64,000 nucleotides of DNA, taken from Polyangiaceae bacterium (GTDB lineage Bacteria; Myxococcota_A; Polyangia; Polyangiales; Polyangiaceae). A model generated the notes under the pieces. That model was not told where the DNA came from. It ran no database searches and saw only the letters and a list, made by a program, of their open reading frames with translations. The translations under genes were made by a program, and so were the position numbers. The stretch is taken from contig JADLFU010000005.1 in NCBI GenBank assembly GCA_020849655.1, positions 1-64,000 of the forward strand. Reading direction: 5' to 3'. This document shows positions 25,019 to 35,632 of the stretch, in pieces. Every line of letters begins with the position of its first letter. The stretch's first letter is position 1.

Positions 25019-26662
25019 ATGGAGAAGCCCAAGACGCCTCCCGCCGGCACGCTCGTCGGCCTCTCCGCGCCCACGGACGAGCCCGCCTCGCAGCCCTCGA
25101 TCCCGTCCGTGCCCTCCATCCCCATCGGAGACGTGCTCTCGGTCGCCGCGCCCTCCGTGCCGCCCCCGGCGTCGCAGCTCGCGACCGCGTACATCGGCGT
25201 CACGATCGACGGCCGGTACAAGATCGAGTCGATCCTCGGCGAGGGCGGGATGGGCGTCGTGTACGCCGGCCGTCACAAGGTCATCAACAAGCGCGTGGCC
25301 ATCAAGGTGCTCCGCGCGGACATGTCGCGCGACAGCGAGATGACCGAGCGCTTCCTCCAGGAGGCCCGCGCGGCCTCGAGCATCGGCCACCCGCACATCA
25401 TCGACGTCAGCGATTTCGGCGTGCTGCCGGACGGGTCGGCGTACTTCATCATGGAGTTCCTGGAGGGCCGCTCGCTCTCGGACCTGCTGAAGGCCGAACG
25501 CCCGCTCCCCACCGAGCGCCTCATCCGCATCGCGCGCCAGATGGCCGACGCGCTCGGCGCGGCGCACGCGCAGGGCATCGTCCACCGCGATCTGAAGCCC
25601 GACAACGTGTTCCTCGTGACGCGCGGCTCCGAGAAGGACTACGTCAAGATCCTCGATTTCGGCATCGCGAAGGTCGCCACGAGCAGCAACACGAAGCTCA
25701 CACGCGCGGGGACGGTGTTCGGCACGCCGCACTACATGTCGCCGGAGCAGGCGGCCGGCGCGCCGGTGGATCACCGCACCGATCTCTACGCGCTCGGGGT
25801 CATCCTCTACGAGCTCGCGGCGGGGCAGGTGCCGTTCGACGCGGACAACTACATGGGGATCCTCACCCAGCACATGTACAAGGCGCCGGTGCCCATCCGC
25901 GCGATCGTCCCGCCGATCGGCGCGGACGTCCCGCCGGGGCTCGAGGCCATCGTGCTGAAGCTGCTCTCGAAGAAGGTCGAGCAGCGCTACGAGTCGATGG
26001 CCGAGCTCGTCGAGGAGCTCGACACGTTCGAGAAGGGCGGGATGCCGCGCGCGGTGAGCGAGATGATCGCCCGCAGCGGCTCGTTCAACGTCCCGGCCGA
26101 CTACTTCGGCAACGCCTCGCGCATGGGCGACATGCTCCCCGGCTCGCCGAAGGCGCGGCGCGCGCAGTGGCCGCTCTACGCCGGGGTCGCGGGCGTCTGC
26201 GCTGCGATCGGCATCGTCGGCGCCATCTTCGCTTTGGGCTCGACCGGCAAGGCAGAGCAGCCTCCCGGGGCGCCGAGCGCGGCCGCCGCTCCCCCTCCGT
26301 CGGCGTCGTCCCAGCCGGCGGTCGAGGTGGCGCCCGTCGAGCCAGCGAAGCCCGCGGGCAAGCAGGTGCTCGTCATCGCGCAGCCGATCGACGCCGAGGT
26401 GTTCCAGGGCGACGCGCTGCTCGGCAAGGTGCCGGTCACCGTGAGCGTGCCCGAGGGAGGCCGGGTCTCGGTCGAGATCAAGCGCGCAGGCTTCGTCCCG
26501 CAGACCCTCGAGCTCGACGGCTCCAAGGCCCGCGAGGAAATCAAGCTCGTGAAGGAAGTACGGCAGGGAGGCGGCAAGGTCCCCGTCGGGGCGCCGCCCG
26601 CGGCCGGCCCGAAGCCCGGCGGCAAGCGCGTCGGCGACGTCATCGATCCCTGGGCGAAGTGA
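25019..26662 (+). CDS. Transmembrane Ser/Thr protein kinase with PEGA-like extracytoplasmic domain
   Basis: A 547-residue receptor-type kinase. Residues ~60-335 hold the kinase domain: GEGGMGVVYAG, VAIKVLRADM, HRDLKPDNVF, LDFGIAKV, GTPHYMSPEQ and DLYALGVILYE, with all catalytic residues. A juxtamembrane region (~340-385) leads to one transmembrane helix (LYAGVAGVCAAIGIVGAIFA). Outside the membrane is a Pro/Ala linker and a PEGA-type beta domain (VIAQPIDAEVFQGDALLGKVP, then VSVPEGGRVSVEIKRAGF), which is known to bind cell-surface polymers. The next gene starts within its stop codon (GTGA), making it a likely partner or substrate. Confidence 0.92.
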   Translation: MEKPKTPPAGTLVGLSAPTDEPASQPSIPSVPSIPIGDVLSVAAPSVPPPASQLATAYIGVTIDGRYKIESILGEGGMGVVYAGRHKVINKRVAIKVLRADMSRDSEMTERFLQEARAASSIGHPHIIDVSDFGVLPDGSAYFIMEFLEGRSLSDLLKAERPLPTERLIRIARQMADALGAAHAQGIVHRDLKPDNVFLVTRGSEKDYVKILDFGIAKVATSSNTKLTRAGTVFGTPHYMSPEQAAGAPVDHRTDLYALGVILYELAAGQVPFDADNYMGILTQHMYKAPVPIRAIVPPIGADVPPGLEAIVLKLLSKKVEQRYESMAELVEELDTFEKGGMPRAVSEMIARSGSFNVPADYFGNASRMGDMLPGSPKARRAQWPLYAGVAGVCAAIGIVGAIFALGSTGKAEQPPGAPSAAAAPPPSASSQPAVEVAPVEPAKPAGKQVLVIAQPIDAEVFQGDALLGKVPVTVSVPEGGRVSVEIKRAGFVPQTLELDGSKAREEIKLVKEVRQGGGKVPVGAPPAAGPKPGGKRVGDVIDPWAK

Positions 26663-27531
26663 TCCAGGCGTCGCTGAAGAGCGAGCAGCTCCGGGCCGCG
26701 CTCGACCGCTACCTCGCGTCGGGCGATCGGCTCGTGTTCTCCTTGCTGACCCGCCACGGAGGGCTGCCGGGGCCGAAGCCGAACCACGAGCTCGCCGCCG
26801 CGTTCGCGAGCGAGCTGCTCGGGCGAGGGCGCGCGGGCGACGGCGTGCTGCGCGAGCTGCTGGCCGGCGACGCCGACACCGTCCGGGCGACGCTGCCCGT
26901 GGTGTTCTTGCCCGTGGTCGGGGCCCACGCGCTCGCGGCGCGGCTCGCCGCGGGGTTCGACGCGAGGGCGAGCGCGGCGGCGCTGTCCGACCTCGCGAGC
27001 GACGTGCGCAAGGTCGTGCGCGACGGGGTGGTCGCCGCGCTCGTCGGCGTCGCCGGGCGCGTCGATCTCCTGGGTGTGCCCGAGCTGCGCGAGGGGTTCC
27101 TGGCGAAGTCCGTGCTGCTGGAGGCGCTCTCGACGCGATCGGTGTGCGACCGCGTCGCGCGCCCGGCCGAGCTCGTCGCGCTCCTCGACGCCGCGGCGAC
27201 CGAGATCGTCGACGCGCCGCGCTCGAGCGAGCGGTCGCAGGGCCGGCGCAGGCTGCTCGAGGCGATCGGCGAGACCGCGCCGGTGTTCTTTCGCTTTCCC
27301 GAGGCGCGCGCGTGGCTGATCGGGGCCGCGGGCACGCCGTCACCCGAGCTCCGCCTCGCGCTCGAGCGGGTCGTCTCGACGGTGCAGCGCCAGGGCGTCG
27401 CCTCGAGCGAGCTCGATCCCGTGCGCGCGGCGCTCGACGCGTCCGCGCCGACGCGCCGCGATCCGCTCAGCTACAAGGGCCCGACGCGCGGGCGAGGTCG
27501 CAAGCGCGATCGCCGCGCCGAGCGCAAGTAG
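26659..27531 (+). CDS. Helical-repeat protein coupled to the kinase
   Basis: A 290-residue protein predicted to be almost entirely alpha-helical, with repeated Leu/Ala-rich helices reminiscent of HEAT-type repeats (for example VRKVVRDGVVAALVGVAG and ELREGFLAKSVLLEAL). The C-terminus is very basic (GRGRKRDRRAERK), which could bind nucleic acid or acidic partners. There is no signal peptide. Start GTG 26659 overlaps the kinase TGA. I do not recognise a named family. Co-translation with the kinase suggests a substrate or adaptor (inference). Confidence 0.7.
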   Translation: MIQASLKSEQLRAALDRYLASGDRLVFSLLTRHGGLPGPKPNHELAAAFASELLGRGRAGDGVLRELLAGDADTVRATLPVVFLPVVGAHALAARLAAGFDARASAAALSDLASDVRKVVRDGVVAALVGVAGRVDLLGVPELREGFLAKSVLLEALSTRSVCDRVARPAELVALLDAAATEIVDAPRSSERSQGRRRLLEAIGETAPVFFRFPEARAWLIGAAGTPSPELRLALERVVSTVQRQGVASSELDPVRAALDASAPTRRDPLSYKGPTRGRGRKRDRRAERK

Positions 27532-27559
27532 CGGCGCGCGGCCCGCTGCGCCCGCCAGC

Positions 27560-28306
27560 TCACGGCGGCGGACCGCCGTCGACCGCCTCCTCTTCGGCGA
27601 TCGCGCGGGCGAGCGAGCGCTTCGCGACGCGCGACACGAGCGCGATCGCGACGACCGAGGCGAGCCCCATGAACACGAGCGCGCCGAGCGGCTTGTCCTG
27701 CTTGTCGGCCGCGAGATCGGTCGCGCTCTTCACGAGGGAGCCGACGTACACGTGCACCGCGTTCATCGGCAGCATGCCGACGCCCGTCGCGACGGCGTGC
27801 TGCCAGGGCTTGAGCGCCGTCGTGCCGAACACGAAGTGCAGGAGGTTCTGCGGCATCACCGGCGTCGCGCGGACGAGCAGCGTGATCTTGAGCCCGTCGC
27901 GCGCGACGAGCCGCTCGATCGCGCGCCCCGCCCGCGTCTCGGTGAACTCGGGCCGCGGCAGGACGCGGAAGATGCCCCTGCCCGCGAAGAACGCGCACGT
28001 CGACGCGAGCGTCACGCCGACCGCCGCGATCACGAGGCCGGCGGAGAGCCCGTAGACGTACCCGGCGATGCCGTTCATCAACCACGTGGGCATCGCGAGC
28101 AGCGCGGCGGCCGTCTGCGCGCAGTAGAACCACGGCACCCCGGCGAGCCCGCGCGCCCGCAGCTCCACCATCAGCTCGACGAGCAGGTCGCGGAAGCGCG
28201 GGCTCTTCAGCGCCGCGAGCGGCAACAGGACGACGACGGCGAGCAGCGCGACGCCGCGCGCGCGCTTGCCGAGAGACCGGAGGTCGGGCCGCAACGCGCG
28301 GAGCAT
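27560..28306 (-). CDS. TVP38/TMEM64 (VTT-domain) membrane protein
   Basis: A 248-residue inner-membrane protein of the VTT/DedA-like superfamily. The core includes LLAMPTWLMNGIAGYVYG, AAVGVTLASTCAFFAGR and the signature LLVRATPVMPQNLLHFVFG with the conserved Arg and Pro. About five hydrophobic segments are seen. Proteins of this group are thought to move lipids across membranes, but the activity here is not shown. Start ATG 28306 is chosen because upstream codons are Arg-rich shadow of the divergent phosphatase gene; GAGG lies about ten bases upstream. It is convergent with the helical-repeat gene and divergent from the phosphatase gene 21 bp away. Confidence 0.85.
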   Translation of the reverse strand: MLRALRPDLRSLGKRARGVALLAVVVLLPLAALKSPRFRDLLVELMVELRARGLAGVPWFYCAQTAAALLAMPTWLMNGIAGYVYGLSAGLVIAAVGVTLASTCAFFAGRGIFRVLPRPEFTETRAGRAIERLVARDGLKITLLVRATPVMPQNLLHFVFGTTALKPWQHAVATGVGMLPMNAVHVYVGSLVKSATDLAADKQDKPLGALVFMGLASVVAIALVSRVAKRSLARAIAEEEAVDGGPPP

Positions 28307-28313
28307 ACCGGAG

Positions 28314-28319
28314 TAGCCT
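28314..28319 (+). promoter_or_regulatory. -10 element TAGCCT of the phosphatase gene
   Basis: TAGCCT is followed by eight bases and ATG 28328. The whole divergent spacer is 21 bp, so the -35 region must lie inside the start of the TVP38 gene. Confidence 0.5.
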
Positions 28320-28327
28320 CGCCGGCG

Positions 28328-29026
28328 ATGAGCCTCCTCATCCTCGTTCGTCATGGGCAGGCGTCGTTCCTCTCGGACGACTACGACAGGCTGTCCGAGC
28401 GCGGCGAGGCGCAGGCGCGTCACGTCGGCGCGTGGCTCCGGCGCACGGGCGTCGTGCCCACGTCCGTGTTCGCGGGGCCTCGCCTGCGGCAGCGAGAGAC
28501 CGCGCGCCTCGCGCTCCTGGAGCTCGGCGCCTCGACCGCCGTCGCGCCGCTCGACGAGCTCGACGAGCACCACGCGGGCGCGCTGCTCTCGGAGCACCTC
28601 CCCGCGGTCGCGGCGGCGAGCCCGGACCTCGCCCGTCACGCGGCGGCCTTCGCGTCAGCCGGCGCCGAGCGCGCGCGGTACGCGGAGCTGATGCTGCGAG
28701 ACGCGATGGCGCTGTGGCGAGAAGGGCACCCCGCGACCGGCGGCGTCGAGTCCTTCTCGGCGTTTCGCGCGCGGGCGCGGCGCGCGCTCGAGCGGCTGAC
28801 CGCGAGCGACGCGCGGGGGCAGACGGTGCTCGCGTTCACGTCGGGCGGCACGATCGGCGCCATCGTCGGAGCGGTGCTCGAGGTCGCCGACCAGCACGCG
28901 CTCGAGCTCGGGTTCGCGTCCGAGAACGCGAGCTGCACCGAGATCGCGTTCAGCGGCGCGCGCCGCTCGCTCCGCAGGCTCGGCGTCTCACCGGAGCTCC
29001 CCGCGGCCCTGCGCACGATGCGCTGA
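28328..29026 (+). CDS. Histidine phosphatase family protein
   Basis: A 232-residue member of the phosphoglycerate-mutase-like histidine phosphatase superfamily. LILVRHGQA at residues 4-12 contains the phospho-accepting His. LSERGEAQARHVGAWL and a second conserved region FTSGGTIGAIVGAVL, with Ser/Gly in place of the usual SHG His, follow. In classical members the second catalytic His sits in a VSHG motif near the C-terminus. Here that position reads TSGGT, as in some broad-specificity or inactive members, so activity is uncertain. The substrate is unknown. No operon partner: the next gene starts 42 bp downstream. Confidence 0.82.
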   Translation: MSLLILVRHGQASFLSDDYDRLSERGEAQARHVGAWLRRTGVVPTSVFAGPRLRQRETARLALLELGASTAVAPLDELDEHHAGALLSEHLPAVAAASPDLARHAAAFASAGAERARYAELMLRDAMALWREGHPATGGVESFSAFRARARRALERLTASDARGQTVLAFTSGGTIGAIVGAVLEVADQHALELGFASENASCTEIAFSGARRSLRRLGVSPELPAALRTMR

Positions 29027-29068
29027 TCGCGCTGTCGACCCGCGCGCGCCCGGTCCATGCTCGCCGGC

Positions 29069-29824
29069 ATGAGCGACACGCACACGAGGCCGGGCCTCCC
29101 CGAGATCGACACGACCGAGCGCGGCGGCAAGCGCGACGGGATCGAGCAGCGGAGCGATCGCCGCCTGTTCTTCCAGGTGCTCGTGCTCGACGCCCCGGAC
29201 TGCGACGGCGACGCCCTGGCCGCGCTGCTCGCCGCGCGCCTCGCCGAGCGGCGCATCCCGAGCGTCGTGTACGCGGACGCCGCGAGCCCGTCCGGCTTCG
29301 GCCTCGCGACCTGGAGCGAGGATCCAGCCGACTTCGTCACGAAGGTCCGCCCCCTCTTCTCGCGCAGCGTGGGCGGGGCGCTCGCGTCGGCGCGCGTCCG
29401 CGACGGGTGGCAGATGCTCGGCCGCACGTACTCGCAGGGGCACGAGCCCGAGCTCGAGTTCGCGCTGCTCGAGCGCCCCGTGCGCAACCTGCTGAACCCG
29501 GCCTTGCCGTGGCACGTGTGGTACCCGCTCCGCCGCACCGGGCCGTTCTCGCGCCTCGAGCCGCACGATCAGAGCGTCATCCTGCGCGAGCACGCGTCGC
29601 TCGGCATGGCGTACGGGCAGGCCGGCCTCGCGCACGACATCCGCCTCGCGTGTCACGGCATCGACGCGGGCGACAACGAGTTCGTGATCGGCCTCGTGGG
29701 CCCCGCGCTGCACCCGCTCTCGCACCTCGTGCAGGCGATGCGCAAGACGCGCCAGACGGCCGAGTTCGTCGCGAAGATGGGCCCGTTCTTCGTGGGCCAC
29801 GTCACGGCGCGCGTGCCCGGCTGA
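29069..29824 (+). CDS. Chlorite dismutase-family (HemQ-like) protein
   Basis: A 251-residue protein of the Cld/Dyp-type ferredoxin-like fold. The C-terminal half carries the family core: WYPLRRTGPFSRLEPHDQS, then VILREHASLGMAYGQAGL with the His expected to bind haem, and NEFVIGLVGPALHPLSHLVQ, then FFVGHVTA. The family includes chlorite dismutases and coproheme decarboxylase (HemQ/ChdC). The catalytic Arg/Tyr that distinguish these cannot be assigned confidently, so I leave it at family level. ATG 29069 is preferred; ATG 29057 would add four residues. It is followed 19 bp later by ppk1, which has its own -10 element. Confidence 0.8.
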   Translation: MSDTHTRPGLPEIDTTERGGKRDGIEQRSDRRLFFQVLVLDAPDCDGDALAALLAARLAERRIPSVVYADAASPSGFGLATWSEDPADFVTKVRPLFSRSVGGALASARVRDGWQMLGRTYSQGHEPELEFALLERPVRNLLNPALPWHVWYPLRRTGPFSRLEPHDQSVILREHASLGMAYGQAGLAHDIRLACHGIDAGDNEFVIGLVGPALHPLSHLVQAMRKTRQTAEFVAKMGPFFVGHVTARVPG

Positions 29825-29827
29825 TGC

Positions 29828-29833
29828 TACCGT
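29828..29833 (+). promoter_or_regulatory. -10 element TACCGT of ppk1
   Basis: TACCGT is followed by ten bases and ATG 29844. It starts four bases after the stop of the preceding gene, so ppk1 can be transcribed independently. Confidence 0.45.
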
Positions 29834-29843
29834 GGGCGCCTCC

Positions 29844-32084
29844 ATGCAAGCCCTGACACCCGAGGCGCCCGTCGTCGCCGAGGTCGAGCGCGCGACGGAG
29901 GAGGCGCCCGCCCTCGACTCACCCGCGCTCTACATCAACCGAGAGCAGTCCTGGCTCGAGTTCAACGCGCGCGTGCTCGCCGAGGCGGAGGGCAAGGGGG
30001 TGCCGCTGTACGAGCGGCTCAAATTCCTCGGGATCGTCGCGACGAACCTCGATGAGTTCTTCATGGTGCGCGTCGCGGGGCTGAAGCAGCAGCTCGTCGG
30101 CGACATCGCGGAGCTGCCGCCCGACGGCCGCACACCGTCCGAGCAGCTCGCGCTGATCCGCGCGCGCGCGCACGAGCTGACGGACGAGGCGTACAGGGTG
30201 TGGAGCGACCTCGTGCGCCCGTCGCTCGCGAAGGAGGGCGTCGTCATCGTGCACCCGGAGGAGCTGGCGCCGGAGGAGCAGGAGCTGATCGACAAGCGGT
30301 TCCGGTCCGACGTGTTCCCGGTGCTCACGCCGATCACGATCGACCCGAACCACCCCTTCCCCCACCTGCGCAACAAATCCATCAACCTCGGGATCCAGTT
30401 CTCGCGCGAGCAGGAGGGCGTCGACGTCGGGTTCGGGGTCGTGCAGGTGCCCAACGTGCTGAACCGCCTGATGCCCGTGAGGGTGGCGGGCGCGCGCGCG
30501 GCGTTCGTGCTGCTGGAGGACGTGATCGCGAGGCACGTGCGCGACCTGTTCCCCGCGTACCGCCTGAAGGGCACGTACGCGTTCCGCGTCACCCGCAACT
30601 GGGACATCGAGGTCGACGAGGAGGAGGCCGAGGATCTCGTCCAGACGATCCAGCAGGAGCTCCGTCGGCGCGATCGCGGCGCGGCGGTGCGCGTCGAGAT
30701 CGCGGGCTCCATCGGGGCCGGCTCGCTGAAGCGCCTGTGCCGCGCGCTGAAGGTCGACGACACCGACGACATCTACCGGGTGCCCGGCCCGCTGCACCTC
30801 GCGGACATCGGCGCCGCCGTCGCGCGCGACGATCGCCGGGATCTCCGCGACGATCCGGTGACGCCGCAGATCGCCCGCGCGTTCCGCGACGCGGACGATC
30901 CCCTGGCGGTGCTCCGCGAGCGCGACGTGCTCTTGCACCACCCGTACGAGAGCTTCGACACGGTCGTCGAGCTCGTCTCGCGCGCGGCCGACGACCCGAA
31001 CGTCCTCGCGATCAAGCAGACCCTGTACCGCGCCGGCGGCGACTCGCCGATCGTCAAGGCGCTCGCCCGCGCCGCCGAGAACGGCAAGGAGGTCACGGCC
31101 ATCGTGGAGCTGCAGGCGCGGTTCGACGAGGAGTCGAACATCCGCTGGGCGACCGCGCTCGAGAACTCCGGCGTGCACGTCGTCTACGGCCTGGCGGGGC
31201 TGAAGACCCACGCGAAGGCGATGCTCATCGTGCGCCGCGAGAAGGAGAAGCTGCGGAGGTACGTGCACCTCTCGACCGGCAACTACAACCCGGTGACGGC
31301 GCGGTTCTACACCGATCTGTCGCTGCTCACGGCGCGCGAGGAGATCGTCGACGACGTCTCGGCGCTGTTCAACCTGCTGACGAGCTACAGCGCGCCGCCC
31401 AAGTGGAGCGCGCTCGTCGCCGCGCCGCTCGGCCTGCACGAGGCCGTGCTCAGCCTCATCCACCGCGAGGCGGAGCACGCGCGCGCCGGGCGTCCCGCGC
31501 GGATCGTCGCGAAGATGAACTCGCTCGTCGATCACGACGTCATCGTCGCGCTCTACGCGGCCGCGCAGGCGGGCGTCGAGATCACGCTGCTCGTCCGCGG
31601 CATCTGCTGCCTGCGCCCCGGCGTGCCCGGCGTCTCGGAGCGCATCACCGTGCGCGCCGTCGTCGACCGGTTCCTCGAGCACGCGCGCGCGTTCTCGTTC
31701 GCGAACGGCGGCAACGAGGAGGTGTTCCTCTCGAGCGCCGACTGGATGCCCCGCAACTTTCACAAGCGCGTCGAGGTGCTCGTGCCCATCGCCGATCCCC
31801 AGCTGCGCGCGCGCGTCAGCGGCGAGATCCTCGCGACCCAGGCCGCGGACAACGTCAAGGCGTGGCAGCTCGGACAGGACGGCCGCTACGCGCGCGTGGA
31901 TCCGGGCGACCCCGCGGTGCGGAGCCAGGCGCGCTTCGTCGAGCTCGCCCGCGAGCGCGCGAAGGAGGCCGACGTCACGCCGCGCGGCCCTCGCCGGTGG
32001 CTGCCCCAGGAGCCGCTCGGCCCGGTCGACCGGCCGCGCAAGAAGAAGAAGAAGCTCGAGACGCCGCCCGTGTCGGGGCGGTGA
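29844..32084 (+). CDS. ppk1: Polyphosphate kinase 1
   Basis: Reversible synthesis of inorganic polyphosphate from ATP. The 746-residue protein shows the four-domain PPK1 layout: an N-terminal helical domain (YINREQSWLEFNARVLAEA), the head domain (FFMVRVAGLKQQ), and two PLD-like catalytic domains. The phospho-accepting His lies in GLKTHAKAMLIVRRE, and RYVHLSTGNYNP and LLVRGICCLRPG are conserved. SSADWMPRNFHKRVEVL gives the second catalytic His. The C-terminus ends in a Lys-rich tail (RKKKKKLE) outside the family consensus. I chose ATG 29844 over an in-frame GTG 29832, which lies inside the -10 element. In myxobacteria polyphosphate supports stress survival and development (general knowledge). 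Confidence 0.96.
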   Translation: MQALTPEAPVVAEVERATEEAPALDSPALYINREQSWLEFNARVLAEAEGKGVPLYERLKFLGIVATNLDEFFMVRVAGLKQQLVGDIAELPPDGRTPSEQLALIRARAHELTDEAYRVWSDLVRPSLAKEGVVIVHPEELAPEEQELIDKRFRSDVFPVLTPITIDPNHPFPHLRNKSINLGIQFSREQEGVDVGFGVVQVPNVLNRLMPVRVAGARAAFVLLEDVIARHVRDLFPAYRLKGTYAFRVTRNWDIEVDEEEAEDLVQTIQQELRRRDRGAAVRVEIAGSIGAGSLKRLCRALKVDDTDDIYRVPGPLHLADIGAAVARDDRRDLRDDPVTPQIARAFRDADDPLAVLRERDVLLHHPYESFDTVVELVSRAADDPNVLAIKQTLYRAGGDSPIVKALARAAENGKEVTAIVELQARFDEESNIRWATALENSGVHVVYGLAGLKTHAKAMLIVRREKEKLRRYVHLSTGNYNPVTARFYTDLSLLTAREEIVDDVSALFNLLTSYSAPPKWSALVAAPLGLHEAVLSLIHREAEHARAGRPARIVAKMNSLVDHDVIVALYAAAQAGVEITLLVRGICCLRPGVPGVSERITVRAVVDRFLEHARAFSFANGGNEEVFLSSADWMPRNFHKRVEVLVPIADPQLRARVSGEILATQAADNVKAWQLGQDGRYARVDPGDPAVRSQARFVELARERAKEADVTPRGPRRWLPQEPLGPVDRPRKKKKKLETPPVSGR

Positions 32085-32101
32085 TCGTTCCTGACCAGGC
32101 G

Positions 32102-32138
32102 AGCGTCCGCGAGCCCGCTCACCCACGCTCCGGACGCT
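32102..32138. terminator. Possible bidirectional hairpin between ppk1 and the M15-like gene
   Basis: AGCGTCCG and CGGACGCT form an 8-bp stem around a 21-nt loop in the 61-bp convergent gap. The loop is long and no T-run follows, so support is weak. Confidence 0.25.
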
Positions 32139-32145
32139 GCCTGCG

Positions 32146-32757
32146 CTACCTCCCGCGCCACCTTCGGTCCGGCCCGACGTCGACGTGGATGAACCTGTCC
32201 TGCGCCTTGTCGTACTGGCCGATGCCGCCCTTCCACCCGAGCGCCTCGACCTCCTTTCGCATCTCCTTCGGGGTCATCCCCTCGACGCGAAAGTCGAGGG
32301 CGTGCCCGAGCGAGTGCTGGCTGTGGGAGGCCACCCGGCGCTCCTTCTTCCGGAGCTGCTCGTTGAGCTTCGGGCTGCGGTAGCCGCTCACGAGCTCGAT
32401 GCGGACGAAGCCGCGCTTCTTCGCGAGCGCGCGCAGGACGTCGAGCAGCCTGGGCGCGATCGGGACGGCCTCGCCGGTGATGCGATCGCCCACGAGCGCC
32501 GACATCCGCTCGGGCGTCGGCGTGGCAGGGCCGAGCAGCTCGCTCTCGCCCGTGTGGATGTTCACGAGGCGCGCCTGCGCGTCGGGGGGAGGCGGCGCCG
32601 CCACGGGAGGCGCGGGGGCTGGGGCGGCAGAGGCGCTCGCCGACGCAGGCGGCGCGACAGCGGGCGCGGGGCGATCGATCGCCGGGTACGAGGGCACGAG
32701 GATCGCCGCGAGCGCCCCCAGGCTGGCGAGCGCTCGCGAGACAGGTCCCGTCGTCAC
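32146..32757 (-). CDS. Exported M15/DUF882-like peptidase
   Basis: A 203-residue protein with an N-terminal hydrophobic signal (ALASLGALAAILVP), an Ala/Pro linker, then a D-Ala-D-Ala-carboxypeptidase-like domain: VSGYRSPKLNEQLRK, ASHSQHSLGHALDFRV and FIHVDVGP. These contain the His, Asp and His zinc ligands of the M15/DUF882 group, which cut or bind peptidoglycan peptides in the periplasm. Start GTG 32757 lies 11 bp after the ftsH stop, so it is the last gene of a tilS-ftsH-M15 run. The longer frame upstream is Arg-rich shadow of ftsH. Confidence 0.8.
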   Translation of the reverse strand: MTTGPVSRALASLGALAAILVPSYPAIDRPAPAVAPPASASASAAPAPAPPVAAPPPPDAQARLVNIHTGESELLGPATPTPERMSALVGDRITGEAVPIAPRLLDVLRALAKKRGFVRIELVSGYRSPKLNEQLRKKERRVASHSQHSLGHALDFRVEGMTPKEMRKEVEALGWKGGIGQYDKAQDRFIHVDVGPDRRWRGR

Positions 32758-32768
32758 GGGCCCGGAGA

Positions 32769-34706
<1,938 letters not shown>

Positions 34707-34786
34707 GGCGAGGGGACCAGCGGTTCGAGGTGCACGAGCGGGGACGGCGCTGCGGGGCGGAGCTTGCCACCCCGGCGCGACGACGT

Positions 34787-35632
34787 CTAATCCTGAGCGT
34801 CGTCTTCGGCGCCAGCACAGGTCGTAACCACGAATCCGCGCTCGTCCAACGCCACCCAGCGATCTCCGTCGGGCGTCCGTACGAGCACCGCGCGCCCCGC
34901 GCGGTCGACCATGCGGCGGTGCTTGCGGCCGAGCCCCCGAGGCCACGCGGCGTCGGGCAGGCGCGCGAGATCGTCGGCCAGATCGTTCAGGTGCTCGACC
35001 ACCCTGGGCGAGAGCTCCCGCAGCAGCGGCAGCACGCGCGCGCGCACCGCCGCCCTCGCGAACCGCGGGTGGAGGTTGCTCGGATCGACGGCGGAGGGCA
35101 CGCGGTGGCGCGCGAGGTGCGCCTCGACGTCGCGGCGGGTCGCGAGGCAGAGCGGACGGATCCATGGCCCGTCGCGCGGCGGCAAACACGCGAGGCCGCG
35201 AGGACCGGAGCCCGACAGGAGGCGCAGGAGCAGCGTCTCCGCGCGATCGTCTGCGTGGTGGGCGGTCGCGATCGAGCGCGCGCGCGCCGAGGAGGCCGCT
35301 GCCAACCGGGCCCCTCGCCGCGCGTCGCGCGCCCGCGCGTGGAGGTTCGGCCCTGGGCGGACGTCGACCCGCGCCACCTCCAGCTTCACGCCGTGGAGCG
35401 CGCAGCGCGTGCCCACCAGCGCGAGCTCGTCCGAGACGTCGCGCAGGCCGTGGTCGACCGCGCACGCGGCCAGCGAGAACCCCACCCGGCGCCGGAGGAG
35501 GGCGAGCGCGTCGAGCATCGCCATCGAGTCGAGCCCGCCGGAGACGGCCGCGAGCACGACGTCGCCGGGCGAGACCAGCGCGTGCCGATCGATCGCCCGC
35601 CGGACGAGCGTCGTGAGGCTCGGCGCCGTCAC
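34787..35632 (-). CDS. tilS: tRNA(Ile)-lysidine synthase
   Basis: Modifies the wobble cytidine of tRNA-Ile(CAU) to lysidine so that AUA is read as Ile. The 281-residue protein is short compared with the ~430 residues of E. coli TilS and lacks much of the C-terminal domain, as in other short forms. The PP-loop ATP-pyrophosphatase motif is AAVSGGLDSMAMLDAL near residue 25. CAVDHGLRDVSDELA and TAHHADDRAETLLLRLLSGSG are the family-specific second and third motifs. Start GTG 35632 overlaps the stop of the upstream protease gene (GTGA), coupling an essential tRNA enzyme to a secreted protease gene, which is unusual. Confidence 0.92.
   Translation of the reverse strand: MTAPSLTTLVRRAIDRHALVSPGDVVLAAVSGGLDSMAMLDALALLRRRVGFSLAACAVDHGLRDVSDELALVGTRCALHGVKLEVARVDVRPGPNLHARARDARRGARLAAASSARARSIATAHHADDRAETLLLRLLSGSGPRGLACLPPRDGPWIRPLCLATRRDVEAHLARHRVPSAVDPSNLHPRFARAAVRARVLPLLRELSPRVVEHLNDLADDLARLPDAAWPRGLGRKHRRMVDRAGRAVLVRTPDGDRWVALDERGFVVTTCAGAEDDAQD

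Noticed and set aside
22105-25221. 1038-residue minus-strand frame
   Set aside because: Runs opposite the TonB-like and membrane-protein genes and has no recognisable domain.
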